From: Caulobacter sp.
GTDB taxonomy: Bacteria > Pseudomonadota > Alphaproteobacteria > Caulobacterales > Caulobacteraceae
Direction of reading: 5' to 3'
NCBI GenBank assembly: GCA_016125585.1
Contig: WGLL01000004.1
Span: 146,308-210,307 of the forward strand
DNA length: 64,000 nt
Shown here piece after piece: positions 17,773-26,372 of this stretch. The position numbers and the translations under genes were made by a program. The notes under the pieces were generated by a model. It searched no databases and was not told the DNA's origin. It saw only the letters and a list, made by a program, of their open reading frames with translations. The first letter of the stretch is position 1; every line of letters starts with the position of its first letter.

Positions 17773-20700
17773 ATGGTTCGTAAACGTCTGATCGCCTCGG
17801 TGGCGGTCGCCCCGCTGCTGCTGTTCGCCGGCTCGGCCTTCGCCGAAACGACGATCACCAACACCCGCACGACGGGCGTTTCGACCGCGACGATCAACAA
17901 CGGCGCGCCGGACGACATCGCGGTCAACGGCGGCGGCAAGTTCGAGCTGACCGCCGGCGGCCCGGCGATCACCCAGAACAGCAGCAACAACGTCAACAAC
18001 GCGGGCCAGATCACCACCAAGGCGATCGACAACGCCGTCGGCGTCCTGGTCGACACCAGCGGCGGCGACATCACCGGCAACCTGACCAATTCCGGCAACA
18101 TCAGCCATACCGACGACTATACCCCGGTCGACGAGGACAAGGACGGCAACCTCGACGGCGTCTTCGCCAAGGGCACCGGCAAGTACGGCATCCGGGTGAC
18201 CGGCGCCGGCGACATGATCGGCTCGATCCTGAACTCCGGCTCGATCACCATCGAAGGCAACGACTCCACCGGCATCAGCGTCGAGAGCGACGTCACCGGA
18301 ACCCTGCGCAACTACGGCCAGATCTCGGTGACCGGGGACAATGCGGTCGGTCTGAGGATCAGCGGCAACGTCACCGGCGGCGCCGCCGCGGATCAGCCGC
18401 GCGGCGTCTACACCAGCGGCGCGATCTCGGTGAAGGGCGAAGGCGCCGTCGGGGTCGATGTGTCCGGCGACATCGGCGACAACGCCAACCCCACCGCCCT
18501 GGTGATCCAGGGCGCGGTGACCGCCAGCGGCTATCGCTATTCCAACCGCCCCACCAATGCGGAAGACCGCGCCAATCTGGGCGCCGACGACACCCTGCAG
18601 GGCGGACCGGCGGTGCGGGTCACCGGCAACGTCTATGGCGGCATTCTGCTGGGCAAGCCGCACATCGACGACACCACCACCACCGACGACGACGGCGACG
18701 GGATTCTCGACGCCGACGATCCCGATGACGACAACGACGGCATCCCCGACGCCAACGAGGGCATCGCCAACCTGCAGGTCTATGGCGAAGCGCCGGCGCT
18801 GCTGATCGGATCGACCACCCAGGACATCGTCATCGGCAATGTCGCCGACGCCGATGACGGCGGCTACGGTCTGGTGATCCAGGGCTCGGTGTCGTCCGAC
18901 GGCCTGCTCGACAACGTCTCCTCGACGGCCATCCAGATCGGCGGCTCGCTGGCCAACGGCGATCCGGCCGGCTTCGCGGTCGACCTCAACGGCGGCCTGC
19001 GGCTGGACGGCAACGTCACTGCCCGCGCCTACAACGCCCGCGCCCGCGGCATCTTCCTGCGCGACGGCGCCTCGGCCGACGAACTGCGCATCGACGGCGC
19101 CCTGATCGCCGTGGCCTCGACCACCTCGGCGCCCCTGCCCGACGGCGTCGCCGGCGCCGGCGCCGTGCCCGGAACCGCCGACCAGGAAACCGCGACCGAA
19201 TCCGTGGCCCTCGACATCGAGAGCGGCGCCAGCGTCGGAACCCTCAACGTCGGCGGCTTCGTCTCGGCCGGGGCGCTCGGCGAAAACGTCGACGCCATCG
19301 CCATCCGCGACAACTCCGGCAGCGTCAGCGTGGTCAACATCACCGGCGTGATCTCGGCCTCGATCTCGGCCAATGACGACGCCAACGACACCGACGACGA
19401 CGACCTGCTGGCCGGCAACGAGAAGATCCTCGGCAAGGCCGTGGCGCTGGACCTGTCGAAGAACACGTCCGGCGTGGCCGTCACCATGGACGGCATCGTC
19501 AGCACCGCGACCGACATCGTCGACGCCGACGGCGACGGCGTGCCGGACGCCAACGAGCCGATCATCAAGGGCGCGGTGCTGTTCGGCTCGGGCGACGACA
19601 CCCTGAACCTCAAGAACGGCACCCTGACCGGCGACATGGCCTTCGGCGACGGCGCCGACACCCTGAGCATTTCCGGCGGGGCCACGGCCACCGGCGGCCT
19701 GACCGACAGCGATGGCCAGCTGGCGGTGAACGTCGCCAATGGCCGGCTGACGGCGACCAACGCCGAGACGATCAACCTCACCAGCCTGGATGTCGGCGCC
19801 GCCGGCGAGCTGTATGTGACGGCCGACCCCGCCGCCAACGCCAACACCAGCTTCAATGTCTCGGGCACGGCCAACATCGCCTCCGGGGCCACCGTCGGCC
19901 TGGCCCTCAACGGCCTGATCGACGGCCCGCAGAGCTATCTGATCGTCAAGGCCGGAACCCTCAACGTCGGGGCGGATCTGGACCTGTCGCCGCTGGAGAA
20001 CGTCTCCTACTTCTACCGCACGACGCTGACGACCGACGTGCCGGCCGGCGAACTGCGGCTGGACGTGCGTCGCCAGACGGCGGCGGAAATGGGCCTGAAC
20101 GACAACCAGGGCGCGGCCCTGGACGCGGTCTACGCCGCCCTGCTGGGCACGGACGACACCGCCATCGCCGACTCCTTCCTGGGCGTCAGCAACAAGAAGG
20201 ACTTCCTCAAGCTCTACGACCAGCTTCTGCCCGACCAGGGCGAGGGCCTGTTCTCGGCGCTGAATACCTCCAGCCAGGCCCTGTTCCGCCTCACCGCGAC
20301 CCGGCCCGACATGGGCCAGCGCTACGGACCCGACAGCTTCTGGGTCCAGGAAATCAACATCGGGGTCCTGCGCGACAACGGCGCCAGCCTGGGCTCGGAA
20401 ACCAAGGCCTTCGGCTTCATCGGCGGCTACGAGAGCATGGACGAGAAGGGCGGCGCCCTGGGCGCGACCCTGTCCTACATGAACGCCGAGGAGAAGGACG
20501 ACGTCGCCCAGATCGGCGAGCAGACCAACGTCTCCCTGCTGGAAGCCGGCGTCTACTGGCGCAAGTCCACCGGCAGCTGGCTGTTCGCGGCCCGCGGCTC
20601 GGCCGGCTACGGCTGGTTCGAGGGCGAGCGCCGCTTCATCGATCCCGCCACCGCCACCTACCGCCAGGCCAGCGCCACCTGGGGCGGCTGGACCGGGGCG

Positions 20701-21159
20701 GCCAACGCCATGGTCGGCTATGAAGCCCGCTTCGGCCGCTTCTACGCCCGGCCGACCATCAGCCTCGACTACCTCTATCTGTCCGAAGGCGACCGCAGCG
20801 AAAGCGGCGACAGCTCCGCCTTCAGCCTCGACGTCGACAGCCGCACCAGCAGCCGCCTGTCGGCCGCGGTCGAGCTGGCCCTGGGCGCCACCTTCGGGCG
20901 GGACAACTGGTGGCGGCCCGAGGTTCGGGTCGGCTATCGCCAGCATCTCGCCGGCGAGATCGGCGACACCACCGCCCGCTTCGTCGGCGGCGGCGGCTTC
21001 ACCCTGACCCCGACCCAGGCCGGAGACGGCTCGACGATCGTCGGCATCTCGCTGAAGGCCGGCACGCCGATGAGCTATGTGGCGCTGGAAGGCGACTTCG
21101 AGACCACCGACGGCGAAGACCGCTACAACCTGCGCCTCGCCGGCCGGATGATGTTCTAG
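17773..21159 (+). CDS. Large autotransporter (type Va) with Ca-binding-type Asp repeats
   Basis: The product has 1128 residues. The signal peptide is MVRKRLIASVAVAP to AFAET. A long beta-helical passenger (about 25-800) is rich in Asn, Gly, Thr, Ser and Val, with recurring NSGxI and VxGNVxG units. Two Asp-rich stretches (DDDGDGILDADDPDDDNDG near 307-325, DADGDGVPDANEP near 590) resemble thrombospondin type-3 calcium repeats. The last 270 residues form the autotransporter barrel, ending in AGRMMF with a terminal Phe. It should sit in the outer membrane with the passenger outside. The function (adhesin, S-layer-like or enzyme) is unknown. The ATG at 17773 is preferred to one nine codons earlier because it begins the signal peptide. 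Confidence 0.85.
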   Translation: MVRKRLIASVAVAPLLLFAGSAFAETTITNTRTTGVSTATINNGAPDDIAVNGGGKFELTAGGPAITQNSSNNVNNAGQITTKAIDNAVGVLVDTSGGDITGNLTNSGNISHTDDYTPVDEDKDGNLDGVFAKGTGKYGIRVTGAGDMIGSILNSGSITIEGNDSTGISVESDVTGTLRNYGQISVTGDNAVGLRISGNVTGGAAADQPRGVYTSGAISVKGEGAVGVDVSGDIGDNANPTALVIQGAVTASGYRYSNRPTNAEDRANLGADDTLQGGPAVRVTGNVYGGILLGKPHIDDTTTTDDDGDGILDADDPDDDNDGIPDANEGIANLQVYGEAPALLIGSTTQDIVIGNVADADDGGYGLVIQGSVSSDGLLDNVSSTAIQIGGSLANGDPAGFAVDLNGGLRLDGNVTARAYNARARGIFLRDGASADELRIDGALIAVASTTSAPLPDGVAGAGAVPGTADQETATESVALDIESGASVGTLNVGGFVSAGALGENVDAIAIRDNSGSVSVVNITGVISASISANDDANDTDDDDLLAGNEKILGKAVALDLSKNTSGVAVTMDGIVSTATDIVDADGDGVPDANEPIIKGAVLFGSGDDTLNLKNGTLTGDMAFGDGADTLSISGGATATGGLTDSDGQLAVNVANGRLTATNAETINLTSLDVGAAGELYVTADPAANANTSFNVSGTANIASGATVGLALNGLIDGPQSYLIVKAGTLNVGADLDLSPLENVSYFYRTTLTTDVPAGELRLDVRRQTAAEMGLNDNQGAALDAVYAALLGTDDTAIADSFLGVSNKKDFLKLYDQLLPDQGEGLFSALNTSSQALFRLTATRPDMGQRYGPDSFWVQEINIGVLRDNGASLGSETKAFGFIGGYESMDEKGGALGATLSYMNAEEKDDVAQIGEQTNVSLLEAGVYWRKSTGSWLFAARGSAGYGWFEGERRFIDPATATYRQASATWGGWTGAANAMVGYEARFGRFYARPTISLDYLYLSEGDRSESGDSSAFSLDVDSRTSSRLSAAVELALGATFGRDNWWRPEVRVGYRQHLAGEIGDTTARFVGGGGFTLTPTQAGDGSTIVGISLKAGTPMSYVALEGDFETTDGEDRYNLRLAGRMMF

Positions 21160-21287
21160 GGGTCCGTCGGCACTCGGCGAGTTGATCCATTTCCTTCCGC
21201 TCACCCTGGCGACCCGAAGGGCGGCGAAGCCATTGCCGGGGCCCATCCGCCGGAACGTAGCGCCCCCTGCGCGCGTTCCGGCCGGCG

Positions 21288-21548
21288 ATGTCAAACCCCT
21301 GGATCAATGCCGTCGGCGTGGGCGCCGCCCTGTGCTCGATGGCCAGTTTCACGCCGCAGATCTTCAAGATGTGGCGGGAGCGGGACGCCTCCAGCCTGTC
21401 GCTGCGCATGTTCTCCCTGACCGTGGCCGGTTTCTGCCTGTGGACGGCCTACGGCGCCCTGTCGGGCAGCTGGCCGGTGGTGCTGTCCAACGTCGTCTGC
21501 CTGGCGCTGTCGGGCGTCATCCTGGGCCTGAAAATTCGCTTCGGCTGA
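21288..21548 (+). CDS. SemiSWEET-type small sugar transporter
   Basis: The product has 86 residues with three membrane helices, the size of bacterial SemiSWEETs (MtN3/PQ-loop family). The PQ motif is in CSMASFTPQIFKMW, followed by the charged turn RERDASSLSLRMF and VAGFCLWTAYGALSG. These proteins dimerise to pass sugars down a gradient across the inner membrane. The gene stands alone between the autotransporter and a glycosyltransferase. The substrate is not readable. Confidence 0.88.
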   Translation: MSNPWINAVGVGAALCSMASFTPQIFKMWRERDASSLSLRMFSLTVAGFCLWTAYGALSGSWPVVLSNVVCLALSGVILGLKIRFG

Positions 21549-21613
21549 GGCCGCCGTGGCCGGCGCGCGTCGCAAAGCCTTAACCACGCTCCCTAACCGC
21601 GTTGAAAGCGGTG

Positions 21614-22411
21614 ATGGGCGAGACTGCGGCCATGGAACACGCCGTCGTCATCCCCAGCCCGCGCCTTCGCATCCTCGGCGGCGAGGTCGATCCGTTGACG
21701 CCGGACAGCATGCTGGCCGCGACCGAGGCCTTTGTGGCCGGCGGCGGCACGGCGGTGATCGCCAACCACAACGCCCACAGCCTGGCCCTGCTGCGCCAGT
21801 CGCCGGCCATGCGGGCCTTCTTCGACGACGCCGACCTGGTGCAGATCGATTCCCTGCCGATGATCCTCTGGGGCCGGCTGATGGGACAGCCGGTCGGCCG
21901 CGAGCACCGCTCGACCTATCTCGACTGGCGCGAGGCCTTCTGGGCCCGGGCGGCCGAATGCGGCTGGCGAGTGTTTCACGTCGGCGGCGCGCCCGGCGTC
22001 GGCGCCCAGGCCCGCGAAGCCATCCTCGCCCGCCACCCGACCCTGAACCTCGCCGAGCACCACGGCTACTTCAACGTCGAGGGGCTGGAGAACCACGCCG
22101 TGCTGCGGCGGATCGCCGAGTTCGGCCCCGACATCATCCTGGTCGGCATGGGCATGCCCCGCCAGGAGGCCTGGATCGCCGCCAACCGCTATCGCATCGG
22201 CCGGGGCGTCTTCTTCCCGGTCGGCGCCGCTTTCGACTATGAGGCCGGGGTCCAGCCGCCGGCGCCGCGCTGGATGGGCAAGGCCGGGCTGGAATGGCTG
22301 TTTCGCCTGGCCTCGCAGCCGGGCCGCCTGGCCTGGCGCTATCTGGTCGAGCCCTGGAGCCTGACCCCGGCGATGCTGGCCGACCTGCGGGCCGCCGCCG
22401 CACGGCGGTAG
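21614..22411 (+). CDS. WecG/TagA/CpsF family glycosyltransferase
   Basis: From the ATG at 21614 the product has 265 residues; starts at 21602 (TTG) and 21632 are alternatives. Family features are AVIANHNAHSLALLRQSP, DLVQIDSLPMILWGRL, WRVFHVGGAPGVGAQAREAI and the signature LVGMGMPRQEAWIAANR. These enzymes (GT26) transfer ManNAcA, ManNAc or similar sugars to a lipid-linked intermediate for surface polysaccharide or teichoic acid. No other polysaccharide genes are nearby, so the pathway is unknown. The C-terminal WRYLVEPW helix is the usual membrane-contact end. Confidence 0.85.
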   Translation: MGETAAMEHAVVIPSPRLRILGGEVDPLTPDSMLAATEAFVAGGGTAVIANHNAHSLALLRQSPAMRAFFDDADLVQIDSLPMILWGRLMGQPVGREHRSTYLDWREAFWARAAECGWRVFHVGGAPGVGAQAREAILARHPTLNLAEHHGYFNVEGLENHAVLRRIAEFGPDIILVGMGMPRQEAWIAANRYRIGRGVFFPVGAAFDYEAGVQPPAPRWMGKAGLEWLFRLASQPGRLAWRYLVEPWSLTPAMLADLRAAAARR

Positions 22412-22443
22412 AGTCGCGGCCGTCCAGCCGCTAGCCTGCTCTG

Positions 22444-22830
22444 ATGATTGCCCCGCAAGACGCCATCCGCGCTCGTCGCCGGCTGACCAACAGGTTCATC
22501 GCCGCGAAACAGGCCGATCGCCTACGGCCCTTTTTCGCGCCCGACGCCCATCTCACAGGGGGCGAGGGCGGCCTGCTGATCGGGGCCGGGGCCATCATCG
22601 AGGCCTTTGCGGCGCAGTTCGCCGACCCCGACTTCATCGCCTACGACCGCACGCCCGGCGAGATCACCGTCGATGACGCCGGCCAGAGGGCGGCCGAGGC
22701 CGGGCGCTGGGTCGGCAGGTGGAAGGACCAGACCCTGGGCGGCGACTATCTCGCGGTCTGGCGCAAGGTCACCGGCCAATGGGTCCTGGAACAGGAGCTC
22801 TATGTCACACTGACGCGGGACCCGGCTTGA
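22444..22830 (+). CDS. NTF2-like (SnoaL/DUF4440-type) protein
   Basis: The product has 128 residues with the cone-shaped NTF2-like pattern: an N-terminal helix (IRARRRLTNRFIAAKQADRLRPFF), APDAHLTGG, a second helix (IIEAFAAQFADPDF) and C-terminal strands (GRWVGRWKDQ, GDYLAVWRKVTGQWVLEQELY). Its stop lies 26 bases inside the convergent MATE gene. Many members are of unknown function; no catalytic residues can be assigned here. Confidence 0.75.
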   Translation: MIAPQDAIRARRRLTNRFIAAKQADRLRPFFAPDAHLTGGEGGLLIGAGAIIEAFAAQFADPDFIAYDRTPGEITVDDAGQRAAEAGRWVGRWKDQTLGGDYLAVWRKVTGQWVLEQELYVTLTRDPA

Positions 22831-24238
22831 CCGCCCTCTGGCCCCAGGGGGTCAGGGCGACAAAGCCGGCGGTCATCACGCCCATCACCACCATGCCGAA
22901 GGCGACCAGGGCGAACAGGGCCCAGGACGGCGCCCCGGTCCGGATCAGAATCCAGCCGCCGACGGCGATCACCAGCAGCCGGGCTGTTCCCGCCAGCAGC
23001 GGCCCCAGGATCCGGCCAGCCCCCTGGGAGGCGAAATACAGGGCCAGGCTCAGCCCGAAGAAGATGAAGGCCGGGCCGGCGAACCGCAGATAGAGGGCGG
23101 CGGCGGCCCGCACCCCTTCGTCGCGGGTGAAGATGGTCACCCAGAGGTCCGGCGCCAGGCTGAGCAGGATGCCGATCGCGCCCAGGCCGGCGGCCCCCAT
23201 GGCCCCGGCCGTCCAGGCCACGCGCCGGGCGCGCGCCACATCGCCGGCGCCGATCGCCAGGCCGACCATCGGCAGGGAGGCGACGCCGACCGAAAAGGCG
23301 ATGGGCACCAGCAGGAACTCCAGCCGCGAGCCGATGCCGTAGCCGGCCAGGGTCTCGACGCCGAAGCGGGCGGCGATGGCGGTGATCACCAGAATGGTGC
23401 CAACCGTCTGGATCGGCGACAGCAGGGCCGGGCCGCCGACCTTGAGGATGTCGGCGAAATGCTCGCGCTTCAGCGGCGGACCCTTGAGGTGCAGCCTGAC
23501 CCGCGCCGTCGGCGAGCGGAGCATCATGAACATCAGGCTGGCGCCGAGCACCGCGGCGATGGCTTGGCCCAGCCCGACCCCGACGATGCCCAGGCGCGGC
23601 GCCGGACCCAGCCCGAAGCACAGCGTCCCGCCCAGCACCACCTGCAGCCCGGCCATCGACATCATCGCCACCGAGGGTCCGACCATGTTGCCCGAGCCGC
23701 GCAACACCGAGGCGAAGATGTTGCTCAGCCAGATGAAGCAGGCGGCCAGGAAGATAATGGCGGCATAGGCGCTGGCCTGGGCCAGGGTCTCGCCCTCGCC
23801 GCCGAGCAGGCGGAACAGCGCCTGGCCAAAGCCGCTCAGCAGGACGGTGAACACCAGTCCCAGTCCAAGACCGATGACGGCGGCATGGCGGGCCAGAGTC
23901 TCGGCCCGGGCGTCGTCGCCCGCGCCCAGCGCCCGGCTGACCGCCGAGGAGACGCCGCCGCCCATGGCCCCGGCGCTCATCATGCCCATCAGCATGATCA
24001 TCGGCAGCACCAGCGCCGCGGCCGCGAGCGAATGGGCGCCCAGACGGCCGATATAGGCGGTTTCGGCGATCGAGACGGCGGTGGCCGCGCTCATGCCCAG
24101 CAGATTGGGCGCGGCCAGCCGGGCCAGGGTGGCGGCGACCGGCGCGACCAGCAGAGGATGCGGCGCCGGCGGCGGCGCGGCGAAGACCGGTGTGGCGTGC
24201 GGCGGCGCGGCGGCCCCGGGATCGGCTGGCATGTCCAT
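22805..24238 (-). CDS. MATE family efflux transporter
   Basis: The product has 477 residues with about 12 hydrophobic helices in two related halves, the usual MATE size. Recognisable parts are LAAPNLLGMSAATAVSIAET near residue 40, GMMSAGAMGGGVSSAVSRALGAGD near 95 and FSVGVASLPMVGLAIGAGD in the second half, the paired MATE motifs. It exports drugs or metabolites across the inner membrane using Na+ or H+. The start ATG at 24238 has no strong ribosome site; an ATG two codons later is possible. It converges on the NTF2-like gene with a 26-base overlap. Confidence 0.9.
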   Translation of the reverse strand: MDMPADPGAAAPPHATPVFAAPPPAPHPLLVAPVAATLARLAAPNLLGMSAATAVSIAETAYIGRLGAHSLAAAALVLPMIMLMGMMSAGAMGGGVSSAVSRALGAGDDARAETLARHAAVIGLGLGLVFTVLLSGFGQALFRLLGGEGETLAQASAYAAIIFLAACFIWLSNIFASVLRGSGNMVGPSVAMMSMAGLQVVLGGTLCFGLGPAPRLGIVGVGLGQAIAAVLGASLMFMMLRSPTARVRLHLKGPPLKREHFADILKVGGPALLSPIQTVGTILVITAIAARFGVETLAGYGIGSRLEFLLVPIAFSVGVASLPMVGLAIGAGDVARARRVAWTAGAMGAAGLGAIGILLSLAPDLWVTIFTRDEGVRAAAALYLRFAGPAFIFFGLSLALYFASQGAGRILGPLLAGTARLLVIAVGGWILIRTGAPSWALFALVAFGMVVMGVMTAGFVALTPWGQRAVKPGPASV

Positions 24239-24284
24239 GGTCGTAAGCTAATCAGTTTCTTTTCAATACGGATAGCGCAAACTG

Positions 24285-24557
24285 TCAGGGCGCCGCGACC
24301 CGCCAGCCGCGACCGACGCTGCGCACCGCCGCCAGGGCCTCAAGCCGCCGGCCGATCAGCTCTGCCCGGGCGTCGCTGACGCCGCTGGCCTCGATGGCGA
24401 TGACCAGGCCGCCGGCGCGGCGATCCAGCCGGATGTCGGCGATCGTCGCCTCCTGCACGGCGAACGGCCCCAGGACCCTGATCAGGATGTCGCTCTCCGC
24501 CGCCGCCGCGACCACGAAGGTGTGCAGCCTGTCCGGCTCCGGTTTGTCGTCATCCAT
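24285..24557 (-). CDS. Small ACT-domain protein, IlvM-like
   Basis: The product has 90 residues. After a short polar start (MDDDKPEPDR) the whole protein reads as one ACT fold: HTFVVAAAA (strand), ILIRVLGPFAVQEATIADI (helix and strand), GGLVIAIEAS (strand), ARAELIGRRLEALAAVRSV (helix and last strand). The length and pattern resemble the small subunit of acetolactate synthase II (IlvM), but no large subunit is nearby. The start overlaps the stop of the 117-residue gene by 8 bases, so they are coupled. The attenuator-like leader upstream suggests amino-acid control. Confidence 0.55.
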   Translation of the reverse strand: MDDDKPEPDRLHTFVVAAAAESDILIRVLGPFAVQEATIADIRLDRRAGGLVIAIEASGVSDARAELIGRRLEALAAVRSVGRGWRVAAP

Positions 24558-24903
24558 GGCGGCCGCTCCCGGCCAGATAGGTGCGCCGCAGCAGCACCCG
24601 GCCGGCCTCGTCGAAGGCCGCCAGCCGGACATCCTGGGGCGCCAGCCCAGCCCCCTCGCCCGCCCACATCATCTCGCGCAGCGGCGCGCGACGGTCTTCC
24701 CGCGACGGCCAGGCCCGGGTCAGCCCCTCCTCCAGGGCGAAGAGATCCTCGAGACTGCCGGCGGCCGACAGGGTCGCCTCGACCCGGGCGGTCACCTCGA
24801 GCAGGCGGGTCCAGGCCAGGGCCTGGGTAAAGCGGCGGGCGGCGAGGCCGGCCGGGGGTTCGGTTCCGGCCGCGGCCGGGTCGGGAGGAGGGGTCTGGGT
24901 CAT
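24550..24903 (-). CDS. Hypothetical 117-residue protein upstream of the ACT-domain gene
   Basis: I do not recognise this protein. It has 117 residues: a Pro-rich start, then mostly helical, Ala/Leu/Arg-rich sequence (FTQALAWTRLLEVTARVEAT, SLEDLFALEEGLTRAW) and a C-terminal strand-like segment (DVRLAAFDEAGRVLLRRTYL). There is no signal peptide or membrane segment. An AAGGTGGAGG-type ribosome site lies upstream of the ATG at 24903. It is the first gene after the leader and terminator at 24949-25078 and is coupled to the ACT-domain gene by an 8-base overlap, so the two probably work together. Confidence 0.55.
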   Translation of the reverse strand: MTQTPPPDPAAAGTEPPAGLAARRFTQALAWTRLLEVTARVEATLSAAGSLEDLFALEEGLTRAWPSREDRRAPLREMMWAGEGAGLAPQDVRLAAFDEAGRVLLRRTYLAGSGRHG

Positions 24904-24948
24904 GGTCTGGTCCTTAAGGTGGAGGGGTGAGGACCGACGGCGCGCAAC

Positions 24949-24981
24949 AAAAAACCCCGCTGCCTGGAAGGGAGCGGGGTT
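24949..24981 (-). terminator. Intrinsic terminator in a leader (candidate attenuator)
   Basis: On the minus strand AACCCCGCT (24981-24973) pairs with AGCGGGGTT (24961-24953), followed by six U. It lies 45 bases before the first coding ATG (24903) and 31 bases after a short leader ORF. Just upstream, GGACGGGAG could pair with CTCCCTTCC in the terminator, a possible antiterminator with one mismatch. Confidence 0.7.
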
Positions 24982-25012
24982 GCGATCTTGCGATCCGTCG
25001 GCGGGGGCGACC

Positions 25013-25078
25013 TCAGGTCGCTCGCGCGTCTCCCGTCCCTGGCGAGGGGGTTTTGCTAATGGACATCATAATGGTCAT
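25013..25078 (-). CDS. Candidate leader peptide of an attenuator
   Basis: A 21-codon ORF reads MTIMMSISKTPSPG and ends near GDARAT, with its stop 31 bases before the terminator stem. Its first ten codons include three Met, two Ile, two Thr and two Ser plus Lys, a bias toward aspartate-family and branched-chain amino acids. No strong ribosome site is visible, and the frame can be extended in-frame to an ATG at 25159. The position fits a ribosome-mediated attenuator; the peptide is unproven. Confidence 0.4.
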   Translation of the reverse strand: MTIMMSISKTPSPGTGDARAT

Positions 25079-25511
25079 GACGCGCGCGCAGATCGCCGCG
25101 GACGGAGCCGTCCGGGCGGTCAGGGTGCGGGCGTGGGTCAGACCAGAGATCATGTTCATCCGGCGGCAAACGGGTCGGCGGTGCGCAAATAGGTCAGCCA
25201 TCGCCGTTCGGCAAGATTTTCTTATTCGTCCCCGTCATCCCGGCCGCAGCGCGCAGCGCGGAGCGCCGGGACCCAGGCGGCATGACGGCAGAGTGCGGCT
25301 GTAGCCCCCCGCCCTCGAACCGCCCCACAAACCCCGCGCCTCGACCCACGCGCCGACCTACGCTCTGGGCCACATCTGCGCGGCCCCGGCCCACGCAAAG
25401 GCCCACAGCGCAAGGGATTCGTCCCCCTCCACCGCCGATTTCGCAAGACGCCGCCTGTAGTGTGGGTCGCGCGGGGGCGCTACAATGGCCCGGCGCTTCG
25501 ATAGGGCCCCT
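25079..25511. other. Gene-poor stretch between attenuator leader and pantothenate-kinase-like gene
   Basis: I see no credible gene here. The stretch holds a family-2 palindrome at 25232-25288 and a cytosine-rich run at 25300-25440. A TACAAT hexamer at 25480-25485 could be a plus-strand -10 element but no gene follows it. The promoter of the attenuated operon should lie at its left end. Confidence 0.5.
25232..25288. repeat. Extragenic palindrome, family 2, copy 1
   Basis: Outer arms CCGTCAT (25232-25238) and ATGACGG (25282-25288) enclose inner arms CCCGGC (25239-25244) and GCCGGG (25265-25270), followed by ACCCAG. The same nested arms occur at 51973-52098. Repeats of this form are common between genes in alphaproteobacteria. 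Confidence 0.75.
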
Positions 25512-26231
25512 TCAGGCGGGCCGTTGCCGCACCAGGCTCAGCCGGTGATCCGCCGCCTTGCGCAGGACGATATCGGCCCGGTCGCGGACCTGGACGATGT
25601 GCTCCCGCAAGTTGGGCAGGTTGATCCCGGCCCAGACGCCGCGGGCGAAGGTCACCGCCTCGGGCTCGGTCATGCTGCGGAACTGGGCGTAGAAGGAGGT
25701 CGGATCGTGCTCGGCGTCGCGCCAGAAGCCGAGGAAGCGCGTCAGGAACCAGGCCTCCAGATCGGCCTCCTCGGCGTCGAGGTAGATCAGCAGATCCAGC
25801 GCCCCGGCGGCGGCCTCCCCCTGCGGCGGGGAAAATCCCAGCCCTTCCAGCAACAGGATGTCCGGCTGGTCCACCAGCCGGTCGCGAGCCGGATCGACGT
25901 CGTAGGTCATGTGGCAGTAGCCGGGAAACACCGTCGGCTCGCCGCGCGCCTGGCTGATGGCGGCCAGCATGCGGTCGGCGTCGTAGGACTCCGGATAGCC
26001 CTTGCGCAGGCTGAGACCGAGGTCGGCCAGCCGCGCGTTCGGCAGGATGAAGCCGTCGGTCGACAGGGACCCGACCCTGTGGTGGATGGCCAGCTCTTTG
26101 ACCAGGGCCGCGCCAAGCGTGCTCTTGCCCACCGCCACCGACCCGGTCAGCCCGACCACCAGCACCTGGCCGGGGACGACGCGGCGAGAGAGACCGGCGG
26201 CGAGATCGGCAAGAAGGGCGGTGTCCGACAT
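25512..26231 (-). CDS. Pantothenate kinase (type I, CoaA)-like P-loop kinase, short form
   Basis: The product has 239 residues from the ATG at 26231. The P-loop is VVGLTGSVAVGKST (residues 26-38). STDGFILPNARLADLGLSLR and KGYPESYD match the type I pantothenate kinase motifs that bind pantothenate and close the active site. PDILLLEGLGF, YLDAEEADLEAWFLTRF and GINLPNLREHIVQVRDRADIVLRK also follow CoaA. It would phosphorylate pantothenate in the first step of CoA synthesis. E. coli CoaA has 316 residues; this one lacks most of the N-terminal part, so another substrate in the same family is possible. Confidence 0.75.
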   Translation of the reverse strand: MSDTALLADLAAGLSRRVVPGQVLVVGLTGSVAVGKSTLGAALVKELAIHHRVGSLSTDGFILPNARLADLGLSLRKGYPESYDADRMLAAISQARGEPTVFPGYCHMTYDVDPARDRLVDQPDILLLEGLGFSPPQGEAAAGALDLLIYLDAEEADLEAWFLTRFLGFWRDAEHDPTSFYAQFRSMTEPEAVTFARGVWAGINLPNLREHIVQVRDRADIVLRKAADHRLSLVRQRPA

Positions 26232-26372
26232 GCCGCTATCCTGCCGCAAGGGGCGCGGGGCACAAGAGCCGGCGGGGCGGCGGTCCGGCGGTCACGAGCC
26301 GCAAGGCCGCTCCAGGGCGGCGTAGTCAGCATGACGGGTCACAGGGGGCCGCCACTTCGGCCCGGGTCGATT

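Noticed and set aside
25300..25480. C-rich repeat-like stretch considered as an SRP RNA or 6S RNA
   Set aside because: The conserved SRP loop and other RNA signatures are absent, and no stable stem with a terminator is visible.
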